Assembly (NCBI GenBank): GCA_052389435.1
Contig: JBQTIB010000129.1
Location: forward strand, 1-30,344
DNA length: 30,344 nucleotides
From: JBQTKD01 sp052389435
GTDB taxonomy: Bacteria > Actinomycetota > Actinomycetes > Sporichthyales > Sporichthyaceae
Direction: 5' to 3'
Positions 13,503 through 22,159 of this stretch are shown here, piece by piece; within the stretch, counting starts at the first letter, position 1, and each line of letters opens with the position of its first letter. Below the pieces are notes generated by a model that saw nothing but the letters and a program-made list of their open reading frames with translations, was not told the origin of the DNA and did not search any database. Both the position numbers and the translations under genes were made by a program.

Positions 13503-14723
13503 ATGAAGGCCGACCTCGTCCGTCGTGCCCGAGCCCGCGCCCCGGCGGCGGGCCCGGCGCCGGTGCTCGTCGCGCTGGCGCTGCTCGTGCTGGACCCGTT
13601 GGCCACCGTGTTCGCGCTGCCCGAGGTCATGTCCGCGCTCGGGGTGATCCCGGAGGACCTGCACCGGGGCGTGCTCGCCCCGGGTCTGTTCGTCGGTGCG
13701 GCCGCGGCCGGGGCGTGGTGGTGTGCGAGGCGTTCGTGCCCGACCCGAGGCGCGTTCCTCGCCGCCCTGGCCCTGAACGCGGCTGCGCTGCTGGTGGCGG
13801 CCACCGCGAGCAGCCTCGCGCCCTACCTCTGCGCGCGGGTGGTCGGCGGTCTCGCCGCGGGAGTCGCCTTCGCCGTCGCTCCGACCCTGCTGGCCGACGC
13901 CGGCGGCGCCGGTCGCGCGGCCCCGACGCTCTGGGCGGCCCTGGCGACCGCGCCGTTCCTGACCCCGTTGATGCTGTCGGCCTGGGACTGGACCGGAACC
14001 TACGCCGCGCTGGCCCTCGCCGCGGTCCCGTGCGCGGCCTGGGTGGCGCGGCGGGCCCCCGCGGGCCGGACACAGGCCCGACCCCTGGCGGGCGACCGCA
14101 GAAGCCTGGCCACCGGCGCGGCCGCGGCGCTGGCGGGATCGACGTTCGCCACCCTGCTGGTCTACGCGCCGCTGTTCGCCCGGGTCACCCGCGACTCCGG
14201 CTCGGTCGACGGGGCGGCCGGGATCGCCTGGCGGGCGGTGCTCCCGTTCGTTCTGGTCGCCTGGGCGGGCGAGCGGCTCGCCCGCCCGGTCTCGGCTCGT
14301 ACGAGGGCCGTCCTCGGCCTCGTCGGCGCCGTCGTGGCCCTGGTCGTCATGTCCGCCTGGTCGGCCTCGGCGCTGCGCGGCGTCGGCTGCTGGTTCGCGC
14401 TGATCGGCGTCGGGGTAGGCCTCGGGGCCGCCGTCCACCCCCTGCGCCGCGTCGGACTGCTGCCGTGGCTGGCCGGGGCCGCGGTCGGGATCTGGGCGGT
14501 GACGCTGTCCGGGCAGGCCCGGTTCAACGACCTCCTCGGCCGGATCCTGCCGCCGGAGGACCTCTGCCCGGCCGCCCCCGGCCAGTGCGCGCCCTACGAA
14601 CTCCAGGTCCGCCTGGCCGTGCTGGAGCAGTTCCAGGCGGTGTTCCTGAACGGGGCCCTGTGCGCGGCGTTGGCCGCGGTGCTCGTCGCGTTCGTGGCCG
14701 CCCCACGGGAGCGTCACGCGTGA
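13503..14723 (+). CDS. MFS-type permease
   Basis: This 406-residue protein is strongly hydrophobic with about 11-12 membrane segments, an organisation typical of the major facilitator superfamily. Recognisable pieces are YLCARVVGGLAAGVAFAVAP (an MFS motif-C-like helix) and paired Arg-rich cytosolic loops. The last external loop carries two cysteines (DLCPAAPGQCAPYE) that may form a disulfide, as in some drug/H+ antiporters. The ATG at 13503 is chosen since the upstream open frame is Arg/Pro-rich and non-hydrophobic. Its stop overlaps the GTG start of the flavin/Fe-S dehydrogenase, so the two are co-translated. The substrate is unknown; drug export or hydroxyacid uptake are both possible. Confidence 0.75.
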   Translation: MKADLVRRARARAPAAGPAPVLVALALLVLDPLATVFALPEVMSALGVIPEDLHRGVLAPGLFVGAAAAGAWWCARRSCPTRGAFLAALALNAAALLVAATASSLAPYLCARVVGGLAAGVAFAVAPTLLADAGGAGRAAPTLWAALATAPFLTPLMLSAWDWTGTYAALALAAVPCAAWVARRAPAGRTQARPLAGDRRSLATGAAAALAGSTFATLLVYAPLFARVTRDSGSVDGAAGIAWRAVLPFVLVAWAGERLARPVSARTRAVLGLVGAVVALVVMSAWSASALRGVGCWFALIGVGVGLGAAVHPLRRVGLLPWLAGAAVGIWAVTLSGQARFNDLLGRILPPEDLCPAAPGQCAPYELQVRLAVLEQFQAVFLNGALCAALAAVLVAFVAAPRERHA

Positions 14724-17500
14724 GAGACCTTCTCGAGGACCTGCGCGCGGCGGTCCCCGGCGGCGTGGAGGCGGACCGGCGGCGGCGGGCCGAGTACTCC
14801 TCCGACGCCTCCAACTACCGGCACGTCCCGCGGGCGGTCGTCTTCCCCGCGAACGCCGACGACGTCGCCGCCGCGGTCGCCGTCGCGGCCGCGCACGGCG
14901 TCCCGGTCACTATGCGCGGGGGCGGCACCAGCGTCGGCGGTTCCTCCATCGGTCCCGGGGTCGTGCTCGACTGCTCGCGCCGGTTCAACCGCCTGCTCGA
15001 CCTCGACCCGCACGCGCGACTCGCCCGCGTCGAACCCGGTCTGGTACTCGGCCGCCTCCGCGAGGCGGCCGCCGCCCACGGCCTGACGTTCGGTCCGGAC
15101 CCGTCCACCCATTCCCGGTGCACGCTCGGCGGCATGATCGGCAACAACGCGTGCGGGTCGCACTCCCTGGCCTGGGGGCGCACCGTGGACGCCGTCGAGT
15201 CGCTCGACGTGCTCCTGGCCGACGGCTCCCGCCTCGCCCTGAACGGCCGCCCGCCCGCGAACGAACGCCTTCGCGTCGCCCTGGACGAACTGATGGTCCG
15301 TCACGACGAGGCGATTCGCACCGGGCTCGGCCGCTTCGGCCGGCAGGCCTCCGGCTACGGCCTGGAACACCTGCTGCCCGAGCGCGGCCCGCACTGGGGC
15401 CGGGCCCTGGTGGGCGCCGAGGGAACCTGCGCCGTCGTGCTCGGGGCCACCGTCCGCCTCGTCGCCCCGCCCGCGGCTCGGTCCCTGCTCGTGCTCGGCT
15501 GCCCCGACCTCGCCGACGCCGCCGACGCCGTCCCGGCCATCCGTGCGCTGCGTCCGCTCACCTGCGAGGGCATCGACACCCACCTGCTGCCGCCCGGGGC
15601 GGACCGCGGCGGTCTGCCCCGCGGCGAGGGCTGGCTGCTGGTGGAGTTCGGCGGGGCCGGCCAAGCCGAGGCCGACGCGGCGGCACGGGCGGCGGCCGCG
15701 GCCCTGCGCGGGGAGTTTCCCGACTCCGCCGTCGTCCACGACCCGGCCGAGCGGGCCGCGATCTGGCGCATCCGCGAGGACGGCGCCGGTCTGGCCACCC
15801 GCACCTCGCGTCCGGACGGCGGCACCACCGCCGCGTGGCCCGGCTGGGAGGACGCGGCAGTCCCGGTGGAACGCCTCGGCTCCTACGTCCGCGGCTTCCG
15901 CGAACTGATGAACCGTCACGGGCGGCGCGGCGTCCTCTACGGGCACTTCGGCGACGGGTGCCTGCACGTTCGCATCGACTTCGACCTCGCCTCGAAGGCG
16001 GGCGTCGCCGCCTACCGGTCCTTCGTCGAGGAGGGCGCCGACCTCGTCGCGGCCCACGGCGGATCCTGCTCGGGCGAGCACGGCGACGGCCAGGCCCGCT
16101 CCGAACTTCTCGCTCGCACCCACCCCCCACAGCTGCTGACCGCGTTCGCCGAGTTCCAGCGCGCCTTCGACCCCGGGCGAGTGCTCAACCCCGGTCTGCT
16201 CGTGCAGCCTCGCGCGCTCGACGCGGACCTGCGCCTGGACCGGCCGCGGCGCAGCCTGCCGGTCCTGTTCTCCTACCCGGGCGATGCGGGCGACTTCGAC
16301 GGTGCCGTGCACCGCTGCGTCGGCGTCGGCCGATGTCGCTCCGCCGCGGGCGGGGTCATGTGCCCGAGCTTTCGGGCGACCGGCGACGAGAAGGACTCCA
16401 CCCGCGGCCGCGCGCGCGTGCTGCAGGAGATGGTTCGCGGCGAGCTGATCGAGGACGGCTGGCGCTCGACCGAGGTCCGCGACGCGCTGGACCTGTGCCT
16501 GTCCTGCAAGGGCTGCAAGCGCGACTGCCCCGTCGGAGTGGACCTGGCCACCTACAAGGCCGAGTTCCTCCACCACCACTACCGTGGCCGGCTGCGGCCC
16601 GTCGGCCACTACTCCCTCGGCTGGCTGCCGGTCTGGGCTCGTCTCGCGGCCCAGGCGCCCGCCGCCGCCAACGCCCTCGCGAAGCGGCCCACCGTGCGCC
16701 GGGCCGGGGGAGTCGCGCTGGAGCGAACTCTGCCGCTGTTCTCGGCCGGACCCGACCTGCCCGCCGTAGCCGGGCCGGTCGACGGGCCGCGGGTGGCGCT
16801 GTGGATCGACACCTTCACCGCCGCGTTCGCCCCGCACCTCGCGCGGGCCGGCCTCGAGGTCCTCGCGGCCGCGGGCCTGCGCGCGCAGGTCGTGGCGGGC
16901 CGGCCGTGCTGTGGCATGACGTGGATCCACTCCGGTCAGCTCGGCATCGCCCGCCGCGTGCTGCGCCGCACCGTCGCCGCGCTGGCGCCGCTCGCCGCCG
17001 CGGGCGTGCCCGTCGTCGGTCTCGAACCGAGTTGCACCGCCGCCCTGCGCTCGGACCTGCCGGCACTGCTGGACGGGGCGCAGGCCAAAGCCGTCGGCGC
17101 CGCCGTGCTGTCCGTCGCCGAGGCGCTGGCGCGGTACGCGCCCGACTGGCGCCCCGCCGCCCCACCCGCCGGGCCGGTCCTCGCGCAGGTGCACTGTCAC
17201 CAGCACGCCGAGGGCGGCTACTCCGCGGACGCCGCGCTGCTGCGCACCTACGGCGTGGACCTACGGGTCCTGGACACCGGCTGCTGCGGGCTCGCCGGCG
17301 CCTTCGGGTTCGAACGCGACCACTACGACCTGTCGGTCCGGATCGGCCGCGCCGGGCTCGTTCCCGCGCTCGCGGCCTCCCCGGACGCCGTCGTCCTCGC
17401 GGACGGTTTCAGCTGCCGCACCCAGGTCGACCACCTCACCGGCCGACAGGCCAGACATCTCGTCGAACTCCTGGCGCCGCAAACACCCCGTAGCGCCTAG
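14720..17500 (+). CDS. FAD/Fe-S 2-hydroxyacid-type dehydrogenase (GlcD-GlpC fusion, YdiJ/Dld-II-like)
   Basis: This 926-residue fusion oxidises a D-2-hydroxyacid (D-lactate, glycolate or D-2-hydroxyglutarate class) and passes electrons to the quinone pool at the membrane. The N-terminal FAD_binding_4 domain (about 35-210) shows TMRGGGTSVGGSSIGPGVVLD and LGGMIGNNACGSHS. The FAD-oxidase C domain runs to about 510, with GHFGDGCLHVR and SGEHGDG. Two Fe-S motifs follow: CVGVGRCR...MCPSFRAT (532-555) and CLSCKGCKRDCP (593-604). Two CCG domains (PCCGMTW near 729, GCCGLAGAFG near 853) resemble heterodisulfide-reductase/GlpC. The GTG start overlaps the permease stop (GTGA). The exact substrate is not determinable. 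Confidence 0.9.
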   Translation: MRDLLEDLRAAVPGGVEADRRRRAEYSSDASNYRHVPRAVVFPANADDVAAAVAVAAAHGVPVTMRGGGTSVGGSSIGPGVVLDCSRRFNRLLDLDPHARLARVEPGLVLGRLREAAAAHGLTFGPDPSTHSRCTLGGMIGNNACGSHSLAWGRTVDAVESLDVLLADGSRLALNGRPPANERLRVALDELMVRHDEAIRTGLGRFGRQASGYGLEHLLPERGPHWGRALVGAEGTCAVVLGATVRLVAPPAARSLLVLGCPDLADAADAVPAIRALRPLTCEGIDTHLLPPGADRGGLPRGEGWLLVEFGGAGQAEADAAARAAAAALRGEFPDSAVVHDPAERAAIWRIREDGAGLATRTSRPDGGTTAAWPGWEDAAVPVERLGSYVRGFRELMNRHGRRGVLYGHFGDGCLHVRIDFDLASKAGVAAYRSFVEEGADLVAAHGGSCSGEHGDGQARSELLARTHPPQLLTAFAEFQRAFDPGRVLNPGLLVQPRALDADLRLDRPRRSLPVLFSYPGDAGDFDGAVHRCVGVGRCRSAAGGVMCPSFRATGDEKDSTRGRARVLQEMVRGELIEDGWRSTEVRDALDLCLSCKGCKRDCPVGVDLATYKAEFLHHHYRGRLRPVGHYSLGWLPVWARLAAQAPAAANALAKRPTVRRAGGVALERTLPLFSAGPDLPAVAGPVDGPRVALWIDTFTAAFAPHLARAGLEVLAAAGLRAQVVAGRPCCGMTWIHSGQLGIARRVLRRTVAALAPLAAAGVPVVGLEPSCTAALRSDLPALLDGAQAKAVGAAVLSVAEALARYAPDWRPAAPPAGPVLAQVHCHQHAEGGYSADAALLRTYGVDLRVLDTGCCGLAGAFGFERDHYDLSVRIGRAGLVPALAASPDAVVLADGFSCRTQVDHLTGRQARHLVELLAPQTPRSA

Positions 17501-17961
17501 CGTCCGGAACGCTCCGCAGGGTCGGACGCTGTGGAGTTCAACCGCGCGGCCAGGCCCTCCGCGGCCTTCTTCCCGGCCCGGGTCAGGGCGAGGTCGGCGA
17601 TGGGGTCGGCGAGTTTGCGGACTCCCTTGAGGTTGATCGCCGCCTGGTACTCGACCCGCACGCTGTCGACGTCCGCGACGACACGGATGGTGTCCAGGGA
17701 GATGAACGCGTCGGTCTCGGCGCGCAGGACCACCCGTTCGTCGTCGCTGACCTCGAGCGTTTCGTAGGCGAGGGTCGACTCGTGCCCGGCCAGGGAGAAG
17801 GTCACGTCGTAGCGGGCGCTCGGCGTCCCGGCCTCGCCCGCGGTCAGCACCGACGCGGTCACGCTCGGATCCCACTCCGCGAGGTTGCGAAAGTCGGCCA
17901 TGTAGGCGAAGGTCTGCCGCCGATCGCGGCCGGACGGAACGGTCGTTTCGAAAGTTGCCAT
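17497..17961 (-). CDS. SRPBCC-family (START/polyketide-cyclase-like) protein
   Basis: This 154-residue protein matches the helix-grip SRPBCC fold. It opens with MATFETTVPSGRDRRQTFAY, followed by MADFRNLAEWDPSVTASVL, where the W-D-P after the first helix is typical. Alternating beta strands follow (ARYDVTFSL, TLAYETLEV, RVVLRAETD, DSVRVEYQAAI) and a long C-terminal helix. Such proteins bind or transport small hydrophobic ligands. Its TAG stop overlaps the TAG stop of the convergent dehydrogenase in the shared palindrome CTAG. The start is 29 bases after the STAS gene on the same strand, so they may be co-transcribed. Confidence 0.8.
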   Translation of the reverse strand: MATFETTVPSGRDRRQTFAYMADFRNLAEWDPSVTASVLTAGEAGTPSARYDVTFSLAGHESTLAYETLEVSDDERVVLRAETDAFISLDTIRVVADVDSVRVEYQAAINLKGVRKLADPIADLALTRAGKKAAEGLAARLNSTASDPAERSGR

Positions 17962-17990
17962 GCCCGGGGGCTACCCGGGTACGCGGGGCG

Positions 17991-18335
17991 TCAGTCGACC
18001 CAGCGCACCTGCACCTGCGGAAGTTCGACGAGCCCGCTGCGGATCGCCGCCCGGGCAACCGGCGAGGGTCGCCGGCACACCAGGCGCAGCCCGGCGCCGG
18101 CGTAGCGGCGCAGCAGCATGACCGCCGCGGCGTCGAGGCGGGTGACCCTGGACAGGTCGACCTGCAGCGCCTCGCCCGCCTCCACGGCGGCGCGTCGCGC
18201 GCCGGTCAGGGCTTCGCCGAGGCGACCGAGCGCCTCCCGGTCCACGGCTCCGGTCAGCACCACGCTGTGGCCGACGACGAAGATGCCGCGTCGCTCCGGA
18301 CGGGCGGTTTCGGGAAAGGTGGGAGTCAGGAGCAC
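17991..18335 (-). CDS. STAS-domain protein (anti-anti-sigma-factor-like)
   Basis: This 114-residue protein has a STAS fold: VVGHSVVLTGAVDREALGRL, ALQVDLSRVTRLDAAAVMLL, GAGLRLVCRRPSPVARAAI. Compared with canonical SpoIIAA proteins, the phosphoacceptor position in the DLSxVxxLDxxAV segment lacks the usual Ser: the stretch reads RLDAAAV where DSSG or DSTG is expected, so phospho-control may be lost. The GTG at 18335 has a GGAGG ribosome site 5 bases upstream; the longer open frame is rejected. A SpoIIE-type phosphatase lies 1.3 kb away on the other strand, suggesting a link to partner switching, but no anti-sigma kinase is encoded here. Confidence 0.75.
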   Translation of the reverse strand: MLLTPTFPETARPERRGIFVVGHSVVLTGAVDREALGRLGEALTGARRAAVEAGEALQVDLSRVTRLDAAAVMLLRRYAGAGLRLVCRRPSPVARAAIRSGLVELPQVQVRWVD

Positions 18336-18389
18336 GATCGCCTCCGGCGGTACGGGACAGGCCCCGCGGATCCGTGTGTTCGAACGCGC

Positions 18390-18435
18390 GCGGGCAGGGA
18401 ATGCCCGCTGCGGGAATGTGCGAAACCTCGCATTC
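18390..18435. repeat. Two adjacent dyads in divergent intergenic region
   Basis: GCGGGCA/TGCCCGC (18390-18408) forms a 7-bp hairpin. An imperfect GAATG-TGCG/CGCATTC dyad follows at 18414-18435. They lie between the divergent STAS and 369-residue orphan genes and could be regulator sites or leader structures. Confidence 0.35.
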
Positions 18436-18495
18436 GGCGCGTCTGTCTCGACGGGGGTGCGCGCCACGGCGTGGCGGACCTGATGGACTGCGCCC

Positions 18496-19605
18496 ATGAG
18501 TCCTAAGAGCAAGGGGCGTCCTCCGGGGCGGGGCAAGCCGAAGAAGCGCGGCGGAGTCGGCGGCGGGTCGATGGCGGAGGCCGATCGGATCATCCGCGAG
18601 GCCGGCGGCCTCATGGAGGAAACGCTGCGCCTGGTCGCCGAGGAGACGGCGAGTGCCTGGCTCGGCGCGTACTGGGTGTCCCGCGAACCGGCGGAGGCCC
18701 CCGAGGACGAACTCGTCCGCGACGTGATCGCGCGCGCCCGCACCAAGCGGTCCGAGGAGGCGCTGTGCGCGCTCCAGGCACTGCGCCTGGTCGCGCCCGA
18801 ACGCACTCGGGCGTCGTTGGACGAGGCCATCGCCGACCTCGCGGGCCTCGAGCCCGCCGCGTTCACCGTCGTGCCGCACCCCGGCCCGCCCACGGGCGCC
18901 TGGGCGGCGGAGGACCCGTGGGGCTCCCGACAGGTGATCTTCCTCGAGTACGGCGGGTACTCCCCGCACGTCCTGCTGGCCGACGCCACCCACCTCGGCG
19001 GCGGGTCGGACGTCGAAGCCCTTGCGCTGGTGGCCGCCGGCCTGGCCGAACGCTGGGACGAACTCATGGCCGAGGAGGAGTTCCCGCTGCCGCTGGCCCC
19101 CATCCCGGTCGAGCAGGCGCTCGGACAGCTCTCGGCGCTGCTCGCGATCTCCGACGAGGCACCCGACCGCGCCGAAGCCGCCGACTACTCCCCCCTGCGG
19201 GCCTTCGCCCACAGCCGCTGCATCGGCGTGGAACCGATCCCGTGGGAGGCCCCGACCCTGCCGGACCACCGCATCGCCGAGCTCGTCGACGAGTTCAAGG
19301 CCGCGGGCGGGCCGATGGAGGATGTCGCCGAGGCGATCGTCGGTCTGCTCGTGGAATACGGCGAGGAGAACCTGCGGCACGGCCCGCTGGCCTGGACCCC
19401 CGACGACGTGGGAATTTTCCTGCTCGACTGGCTGCCCGACGAGGTCGAGGTCGACCCGCCCGCGCAGCCCGTCGCGCTGGCGACGACCAAGGCCTGGGTG
19501 GCCTTTGCGCTGGGCAAACGCGGTCTGGACAAGCAGTGGATCGACGTGGCCACCGCGGTGCCGGACGAGGTGGCCGGGGAGTTCGCGCAGGCCTGCGCCG
19601 AATGA
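18496..19605 (+). CDS. Hypothetical protein, 369 residues
   Basis: This soluble protein starts with a very basic tail (SPKSKGRPPGRGKPKKRG) that may bind nucleic acid or be disordered. It continues with a helical region (EADRIIREAGGLMEETLRLV) and a middle part of mixed content including RQVIFLEYGGYSPHVLLADA. The C-terminus is helical with the aromatic segment DVGIFLLDWLPDEVEVDP and ATTKAWVAFALGKRGL. I do not recognise a named family, although similar basic-tailed proteins occur widely in actinomycetes. It ends 9 bases before the GAF-SpoIIE phosphatase and probably shares its transcript, which would link it to signalling. Confidence 0.75.
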   Translation: MSPKSKGRPPGRGKPKKRGGVGGGSMAEADRIIREAGGLMEETLRLVAEETASAWLGAYWVSREPAEAPEDELVRDVIARARTKRSEEALCALQALRLVAPERTRASLDEAIADLAGLEPAAFTVVPHPGPPTGAWAAEDPWGSRQVIFLEYGGYSPHVLLADATHLGGGSDVEALALVAAGLAERWDELMAEEEFPLPLAPIPVEQALGQLSALLAISDEAPDRAEAADYSPLRAFAHSRCIGVEPIPWEAPTLPDHRIAELVDEFKAAGGPMEDVAEAIVGLLVEYGEENLRHGPLAWTPDDVGIFLLDWLPDEVEVDPPAQPVALATTKAWVAFALGKRGLDKQWIDVATAVPDEVAGEFAQACAE

Positions 19606-19614
19606 CCTAGGGGC

Positions 19615-22098
19615 ATGGACCTCGCCTTGTCTGGGCAGTGCCTGATAGCGCGGGCGCCTCCGTCCGCGGCCGATCCAAGCGTGGAGCGGCCTCCGGCGAG
19701 AGACGAGGGACGTGGCCTTCGGGTGATCGAAAGGGACGGTCCAGTCGGTGCATCGGGTGGCGTTGCAGGTGCCCGGGTCGAAGCGCTTTTCGAGCTGAGC
19801 CTGGCCCTGGCGACCACCGACTCCGCCGAGCAGATCGCCGCTCGGGTACTCGACACGATCCTGGCCGAACTCGACTGCTCCGACGCGTGGGCGGTGGAGA
19901 TCGACCCGGACGCCGACCGGTTCCTCGCGCTCGACGGCGTCGGACGCGGGATCCGCGTACTGGCGATCCTGCGCACTCGCACCGCCCCGCCGAGTTGGGC
20001 GCTGCTGCGTGCCGCCGCTTCGCCGGCCGTGGCCTGGCTGGAGAACGCCGAGCACATCCGTCGGCGCCTCGCGGCCGTCGCGGACGAGTTTCCCGGCGTC
20101 GGTTCGCTGGTGTTGGTTCCGCTGCGTCCCGCGGGCGAAGTGGCCCCGGTGGGCGTCGTCGGGCTGAGCTTCGACTGCGAACGTCCCGCGGCCGCCGACG
20201 ACGTCGCCTTCCTCGACGCCGTCGGGGAACTCGCCGGGCAGGCTCTGCATCGCGCCCAGCTGCGCCGGCTCGAGGCCGCGGCCCGGCGAACGGTCGCGGC
20301 CGCGGCCGACCGCGCGGAGCGCGTCGGTGCGCTCGCCGCCGCGCTCGTGTCGGCCCAGACGGTCGAGGAGGTCGGCGAGGTCCTCGCGCTGCACGTCCAG
20401 CGCGCAGTGAACGGCCAGACCTTCTCGCTGCGGGAGGTGGACCGGGCGGCCAACCTCGCGCGGCGGATCCGGGTCGCGGGCACGCCCCCCGACTACCGGG
20501 ACCGGTTCACCGACGTTCGGCTCGACATTCCCTCGGCGATGGCCGAGGTGGCGACGACGAACAAGGCGGTGTTCGTGTCCTCCGCCGAGGAGAACCGTCG
20601 CCGCTTCGGCCGCGAGGGCAGCGAGCAGCTCGACGCGGCTCGCATCGAGGCCCTGGTGCGGCTGCCGCTGCTCGTGGAGGGCGAGCTGCTCGCGATCCTG
20701 TCCATCGGCTACTGGGAACAGACCGAGTTCTCCGACGCGGAGCGGCTGTTCCTGACCACCGTTGCCGACCTCGCCGCGCAGGCCCTCGGCCGTGCCATGC
20801 GCAGCGAACGCCTGCGCGTGGAGGCCCGCCGTCACCGGCTGCTCTCCGGTGCGCAGGCGGCGATCAACCGTCGCCTCGATCCGGCCGACCAGTTGCAGGC
20901 CCTCGCCCGGGTCGTGGTTCCGGAGCTCGCCGACTTCTCCTCGGTGGCGGTGCTCGCCCGTCCTGCCCGTCCGGGCGTGGCCCCGCCCGTGCCGCTGTTG
21001 ACCGATCGGGTGGCCTGCGAAACCGTCGCGGGCGTCGAGCCTGCGCCCCTGGTCCGCGGCACCGGGTGGCTGCCGGGCGACCCGATGTGGGACACCGTCG
21101 CCCGCGGCGGCCCGCCGACGCGGCTGTGGCGAACACCCGACGTCCCCGAGTGGGCGGTCCGGGCGGGCGCCGACGCCCCGTTCCGCACCGGCCTGAACCA
21201 CCTCGTGCTCGCACCGGTCCTGGTGGACGGGATGGTGGCCGCCGTCGTCACCTTCGGCATGTGCAACAACCGGACGGTCTGGACCGAGGAGGACCTGGAG
21301 ATCATCGCCGAACTCGCCGAGTACGCCGCTGTCGCGCTCGAGCACGGCCTGAGCTACCAGCACACCCGCGAGACGGCGTTGGTGCTCCAGCACAGTCTGC
21401 TGTCGAGCCCGCCGCAGATCCGCGGGCTCGAGTTCGCGGCCCGGTACCGTCCGGCGGGTCGCGACGAGGTCGGCGGCGACTGGTACGACGCGTTCGAACT
21501 CGATCCGGACCACGTGGCGATCGCGGTCGGCGACGTTCTCGGCCACGACATCACCGCGGCTGCGGCGATGGGCCAGCTGCGGGCGGTGCTGCGCACGCTG
21601 GCGATGGACCGCGGGCTGGATCCGGCGCGGGTGCTCGAGCGGCTGGCCGAGGCGAACCGGCTGCTCTCCATCACCTCCTTCGCCACCGCCATGTTCGGAC
21701 GTCTCCTCCGGCTCGAGGAGGGCTGGGGCCTGTCCTGGTCCAGCGCCGGGCACCTTCCGCCGCTGCTGGTCGAACCCGGCAGGCCCGCGCGGACGCTGAC
21801 CGAGGCCGACGGCGGGGCGGCGCTGGTGCAGGGTGGGACCCCCGCCTGCCGGCTCGGCCGGATTCGGCTGGAGCCCGGCTCGACGCTGGTGCTGTACACC
21901 GACGGTCTGGTCGAGCGCCGCGGCCCGGACCTGGACGCGACCATCGCCGAACTCGGCGCTCGGGTCGCCGCGCTGGCCGCGGAACCGGTCGAGGCGGTCT
22001 GCGACGCGCTGCTGCACGACGCCCCGGACCGGGACGACGTTGCCCTGCTGGTCGTCCGGACGGTCGACCACGGCGGTCGGCGTCGACCCGGTCGCTGA
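19615..22098 (+). CDS. GAF-domain SpoIIE-type PP2C serine phosphatase
   Basis: This 827-residue cytosolic sensor phosphatase has three GAF-type domains, about residues 54-210, 240-400 and 410-590, joined by helices (RRLEAAARRTVAAAADRAER and LRVEARRHRLLSG). A SpoIIE/PP2C domain runs from about 600 to 815 with metal-binding motifs GGDWYDAF (620-627, Asp622), VGDVLGHDITAAAAMGQLRA (638-657), SSAGHLPPLL, YTDGLVERRG (761-770) and DRDDVALLVV. Such proteins dephosphorylate STAS anti-anti-sigma factors in response to a ligand or redox signal. It has no HATPase kinase domain. The ATG at 19615 follows AGGGG, but the first 50 residues are low-complexity and a later GTG is possible. Confidence 0.9.
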   Translation: MDLALSGQCLIARAPPSAADPSVERPPARDEGRGLRVIERDGPVGASGGVAGARVEALFELSLALATTDSAEQIAARVLDTILAELDCSDAWAVEIDPDADRFLALDGVGRGIRVLAILRTRTAPPSWALLRAAASPAVAWLENAEHIRRRLAAVADEFPGVGSLVLVPLRPAGEVAPVGVVGLSFDCERPAAADDVAFLDAVGELAGQALHRAQLRRLEAAARRTVAAAADRAERVGALAAALVSAQTVEEVGEVLALHVQRAVNGQTFSLREVDRAANLARRIRVAGTPPDYRDRFTDVRLDIPSAMAEVATTNKAVFVSSAEENRRRFGREGSEQLDAARIEALVRLPLLVEGELLAILSIGYWEQTEFSDAERLFLTTVADLAAQALGRAMRSERLRVEARRHRLLSGAQAAINRRLDPADQLQALARVVVPELADFSSVAVLARPARPGVAPPVPLLTDRVACETVAGVEPAPLVRGTGWLPGDPMWDTVARGGPPTRLWRTPDVPEWAVRAGADAPFRTGLNHLVLAPVLVDGMVAAVVTFGMCNNRTVWTEEDLEIIAELAEYAAVALEHGLSYQHTRETALVLQHSLLSSPPQIRGLEFAARYRPAGRDEVGGDWYDAFELDPDHVAIAVGDVLGHDITAAAAMGQLRAVLRTLAMDRGLDPARVLERLAEANRLLSITSFATAMFGRLLRLEEGWGLSWSSAGHLPPLLVEPGRPARTLTEADGGAALVQGGTPACRLGRIRLEPGSTLVLYTDGLVERRGPDLDATIAELGARVAALAAEPVEAVCDALLHDAPDRDDVALLVVRTVDHGGRRRPGR

Positions 22099-22147
22099 CG
22101 CATCGTCAGCTCGCGGGTCGGGGTGCCCTCCGGCCGCCCTCGGCCGT

Positions 22148-22153
22148 TAGGTT
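22148..22153 (+). promoter_or_regulatory. -10 box (TAGGTT) of SDR gene, leaderless
   Basis: TAGGTT, 6 bases, then GTG at 22160. This indicates that the SDR gene has its own promoter apart from the phosphatase gene. Confidence 0.5.
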
Positions 22154-22159
22154 GGGCCC

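Noticed and set aside
13442..14719. N-terminal extension of the dehydrogenase frame to 1352 residues
   Set aside because: The extra part overlaps the permease gene in another frame and is low-complexity; the FAD domain begins right after the GTG at 14720.
17971..22071. 1366-residue minus-strand open frame
   Set aside because: Antisense of the STAS, orphan and SpoIIE genes, created by high GC; the opposite strand has clear domains.
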